Of a stretch of 64,000 nt of DNA, positions 62,360-64,000 are shown one piece after another. How positions within the stretch are numbered: position 1 is the first letter of the stretch; every line of letters starts with the position of its first letter. The notes under the pieces were generated by a model. That model was not told the origin of the DNA. It made no database searches and saw nothing but the letters and a program-made list of their open reading frames with translations. Where the stretch lies: assembly GCA_964425605.1 (NCBI GenBank), contig CAYRNR010000027.1, positions 1-64,000 on the forward strand. The letters are read 5' to 3'. The translations under genes and the position numbers were made by a program. The DNA comes from CAYRNR01 sp964425605 (GTDB taxonomy: Bacteria; Myxococcota_A; UBA796; UBA9615; CAYRNR01).

Positions 62360-62725
62360 TCAGAACTCCAAGCCCGCTTCACGGGCCGCATCGGCCAGGG
62401 CCTTGACCCTGCCGTGGTACAGATAGCCGTTGCGGTCGAAGACGACCTGCTCGATGCCAGCGGCCTTCGCGCGCTCGGCCACGGCCTTGCCGATGGCCTT
62501 GGCAGCAGCGATGTTGCCGAAGTGCCCCTCGATGCCGGTGTCCTTGTCCAGGGTGGACGCGGCGGCGACGGTGACACCTCGCTCGTCGTCGATGATCTGC
62601 GCGTACGTGTGCTTGGTGCTGCGGAAGATGCACAGCCGAGGCCGGGCCGTGGTGCCGCGGAGCACCTTGCGGATGTGCTTCTTGCGGCGGATACGGGCCG
62701 CCGCTCTCGGGTTCGTCCGGGCCAT
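62360..62725 (-). CDS. rplR: 50S ribosomal protein L18
   Basis: 121 residues from ATG 62725 with GGAG nine bases upstream; a TTG three codons earlier is rejected. RIRRKKHIRKVLRGTTARPRL and FDRNGYLYHGRVKALADAAREAGLEF are typical. Binds 5S rRNA. A consensus-like promoter lies just upstream. Confidence 0.97.
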   Translation of the reverse strand: MARTNPRAAARIRRKKHIRKVLRGTTARPRLCIFRSTKHTYAQIIDDERGVTVAAASTLDKDTGIEGHFGNIAAAKAIGKAVAERAKAAGIEQVVFDRNGYLYHGRVKALADAAREAGLEF

Positions 62726-62760
62726 CTTTCCCAACTCCCAGGGGACGCGCGAAGCGCGCC

Positions 62761-62789
62761 ATCCTAACCATACGTTGTGATCCCGTCAA
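62761..62789 (-). promoter_or_regulatory. Candidate internal promoter before rplR
   Basis: Minus strand TTGACG (62784-62789), 17-bp spacer, TAGGAT (62761-62766), inside the 94-bp gap between rplF and rplR. A hairpin CCAGCT/AGCTGG (62800-62818) follows the rplF stop at once. Together they could reset transcription of rplR and the genes after it. Confidence 0.45.
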
Positions 62790-62819
62790 TGCGCCTGTTC
62801 CAGCTTTTGGTCAGCTGGA

Positions 62820-63359
62820 TCAGGTCACGCCCGCCTTACCCGGCTTGAGCTTGATATGCTCGTCCGCGTAGCGAACACCCTTGCCCTTGTAGGCATCGGG
62901 CTTGCGGAATCCGCGGATGACGGCGGACACGTGGCCCACCGCGGCGCGGTCTATGCCGGTGACGGTGATCTTGGTGTTCTTCTCCACCTCGACCTTGATG
63001 TCATCGGGAACCGTGTACTCGACGGGGTGGCTGTACCCGAGCCGCATGGTGAGCTGCTGGCCCTCCACGTCGGCGCTGTACCCGACACCCTGAATCTGCA
63101 GACGTTTGGACCATCCGGCGTGAACGCCGGTGACCATGTTCTGCAGCAAGGCACGCATCAGGCCGTGGTACGCGCGGGACTGCTTGTTCTCCCGCGTACG
63201 CGTGACCTGCGCCGTGCCGCCGTTGACCTCGATCTCGATCCGGGGCGGAATCGCCTGCTCCAGCTGGCCCTTGGGTCCCTTGACCTTGACCGCCCCGTTC
63301 GCCTGCTCGATCGTCACCCCCTTGGGGAGCTGGACCGGCTTGTTTCCCACGCGCGACAT
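62820..63359 (-). CDS. rplF: 50S ribosomal protein L6
   Basis: 179 residues, two L6 repeats: MSRVGNKPVQLPKGV, LMRALLQNMVTGV, YSHPVEYTVPDDI and the C-terminal RKPDAYKGKGVRYADEHIKLKPGKAG. Nine bases after rpsH. Confidence 0.98.
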   Translation of the reverse strand: MSRVGNKPVQLPKGVTIEQANGAVKVKGPKGQLEQAIPPRIEIEVNGGTAQVTRTRENKQSRAYHGLMRALLQNMVTGVHAGWSKRLQIQGVGYSADVEGQQLTMRLGYSHPVEYTVPDDIKVEVEKNTKITVTGIDRAAVGHVSAVIRGFRKPDAYKGKGVRYADEHIKLKPGKAGVT

Positions 63360-63368
63360 GGCTTCCTC

Positions 63369-63767
63369 CTACCAGATCCTGCAGAGGACCTCGCCACCGA
63401 TCCCGCGCTTGCGGGCCTGGGCGTCGGTCATCACACCTTGGCTGGTGGAAATCACGGCCACACCGAGACCGTTTAGGACCTGAGGGAGCTCGTCACGGCC
63501 GCGGTACACCCGACGTCCAGGCTTGCTCACCCGCTCGATGCCGAGGATGATGCCCTTCTTGTCCGGGTCGTAGCGCAGCTCCATGCTCAGCTGCCCCTGC
63601 TTTTCGTCCTGCTTCGTGCTGAACTCGGAGATGAAGCCTTCCTCCTTGAGGATTCGGGCGATCTCCGTCTTGATCCGGGAGCCCGGTACGGCCACCTGGG
63701 GGTGGCCGGCCTGCAGGGCATTCCGGATCCTGGTCAGCATGTCCGCAATGGGGTCGGTCATGCTCAT
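63369..63767 (-). CDS. rpsH: 30S ribosomal protein S8
   Basis: 132 residues: DPIADMLTRIRNALQAGHP and the C-terminal STSQGVMTDAQARKRGIGGEVLCRIW are diagnostic. The first of two nearby ATGs is used because AGGAGG lies five bases before it. In many bacteria S8 regulates this operon. Confidence 0.98.
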   Translation of the reverse strand: MSMTDPIADMLTRIRNALQAGHPQVAVPGSRIKTEIARILKEEGFISEFSTKQDEKQGQLSMELRYDPDKKGIILGIERVSKPGRRVYRGRDELPQVLNGLGVAVISTSQGVMTDAQARKRGIGGEVLCRIW

Positions 63768-63776
63768 GATGGCCTC

Positions 63777-63962
63777 CTACCAGCTACTCTTGATCACGCC
63801 TGGAATCTTGCCTTCCAGGGCCAAGGTCCGAAAACAGATGCGGCACATGTCGAACTTGCGCATGTACGCTCGCGGTCTGCCACAAAGGGGGCAGCGGTTG
63901 TACTCCCGAACCTTGAACTTCGGGCTCCGCCTGGCCTTCACTCTCAGCGAAGTCTTGGCCAT
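63777..63962 (-). CDS. rpsN: 30S ribosomal protein S14, zinc type
   Basis: 61 residues: MAKTSLRVKARRSPKFKVRE, CPLCGRPRAYMRKFDMCRICFR. The CxxC...CxxC zinc knuckle marks the short type Z form. Nine bases before rpsH. Confidence 0.98.
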   Translation of the reverse strand: MAKTSLRVKARRSPKFKVREYNRCPLCGRPRAYMRKFDMCRICFRTLALEGKIPGVIKSSW

Positions 63963-63963
63963 C

Positions 63964-64000
63964 TCACCAATCTCCTTGCCAGCGGCGCCCCTGGGGACGC
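63964..64000 (-). CDS. rplE: Likely 3' end of rplE (L5), partial
   Basis: The last eleven codons before a TGA at 63964-63966 read RPQGRRWQGDW. By gene order this should be the end of L5, whose conserved GMPF would lie just outside the window. The tail itself is not diagnostic. The stop is one base from the rpsN start. Confidence 0.45.
   Translation of the reverse strand, partial: RPQGRRWQGDW

Overview
The window is a high-GC bacterial chromosome segment, most likely from an uncultured member of the Myxococcota (former Deltaproteobacteria). Evidence for this is the many lipoproteins with a poly-aspartate stretch after the lipobox, two MYXO-CTERM-type C-terminal sorting tails (genes at 16430 and 32094), MopE-type Cys/Asp repeats, a sigma-54-type pilA promoter, and the spc/alpha ribosomal protein gene order. 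A run of 100 N flanked by a 55-bp duplicated sequence shows it is a scaffold, probably metagenomic.

Layout: 8-2719 is a partial metallophosphoesterase-STAND NTPase-TPR protein that looks acquired. 3056-22282 is a surface/lipoprotein region: a tightly overlapping five-gene lipoprotein operon (4725-8902) followed by a sulfatase-TPR protein, two tandem aromatic-rich paralogues, a transglutaminase-GH105 pair, a thioesterase, a tiny two-helix membrane protein with an in-frame UGA and SECIS-like hairpin (16168-16371, candidate selenoprotein), a MYXO-CTERM metalloprotease, a CstA transporter and a 12-repeat MopE/fibrinogen-like lipoprotein. 22420-25504 holds a CPBP intramembrane protease translationally coupled to a PqqD-radical SAM-SPASM protein and a GspG-like membrane protein. 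25587-38298 has a transglycosylase, SuhB, an M1 peptidase, FG-GAP/cupredoxin surface proteins and an SGNH hydrolase.

38282-45714 is a block of polytopic glycosyltransferase-like proteins beside pilA. 46000-46395 is a tRNA-Gly unit with its own promoter, three tandem copies of the tRNA 3' tail plus a hairpin, and a final terminator. 47420-53700 contains a small basic protein, a flavoprotein, pgk-tpiA-secG and tRNA-Leu. 53787-64000 (minus strand) is a MopE lipoprotein, a TlpA-like protein and the ribosomal block rplE'-rpsN-rpsH-rplF-rplR-rpsE-rpmD-rplO-secY-adk-rpmJ-rpsM-rpsK-rpsD-rpoA-rplQ, without map or infA between adk and rpmJ.

The most notable observation is the UGA-containing gene at 16168: an eight-base-pair hairpin with a GGUC loop lies 20 nt after the UGA, and the in-frame downstream part matches the second half of a known small membrane protein family in which the UGA position is a conserved Cys. 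Other points of interest are the tRNA-tail repeat array, the CPBP-radical SAM module and several families of Asp-tethered lipoproteins.
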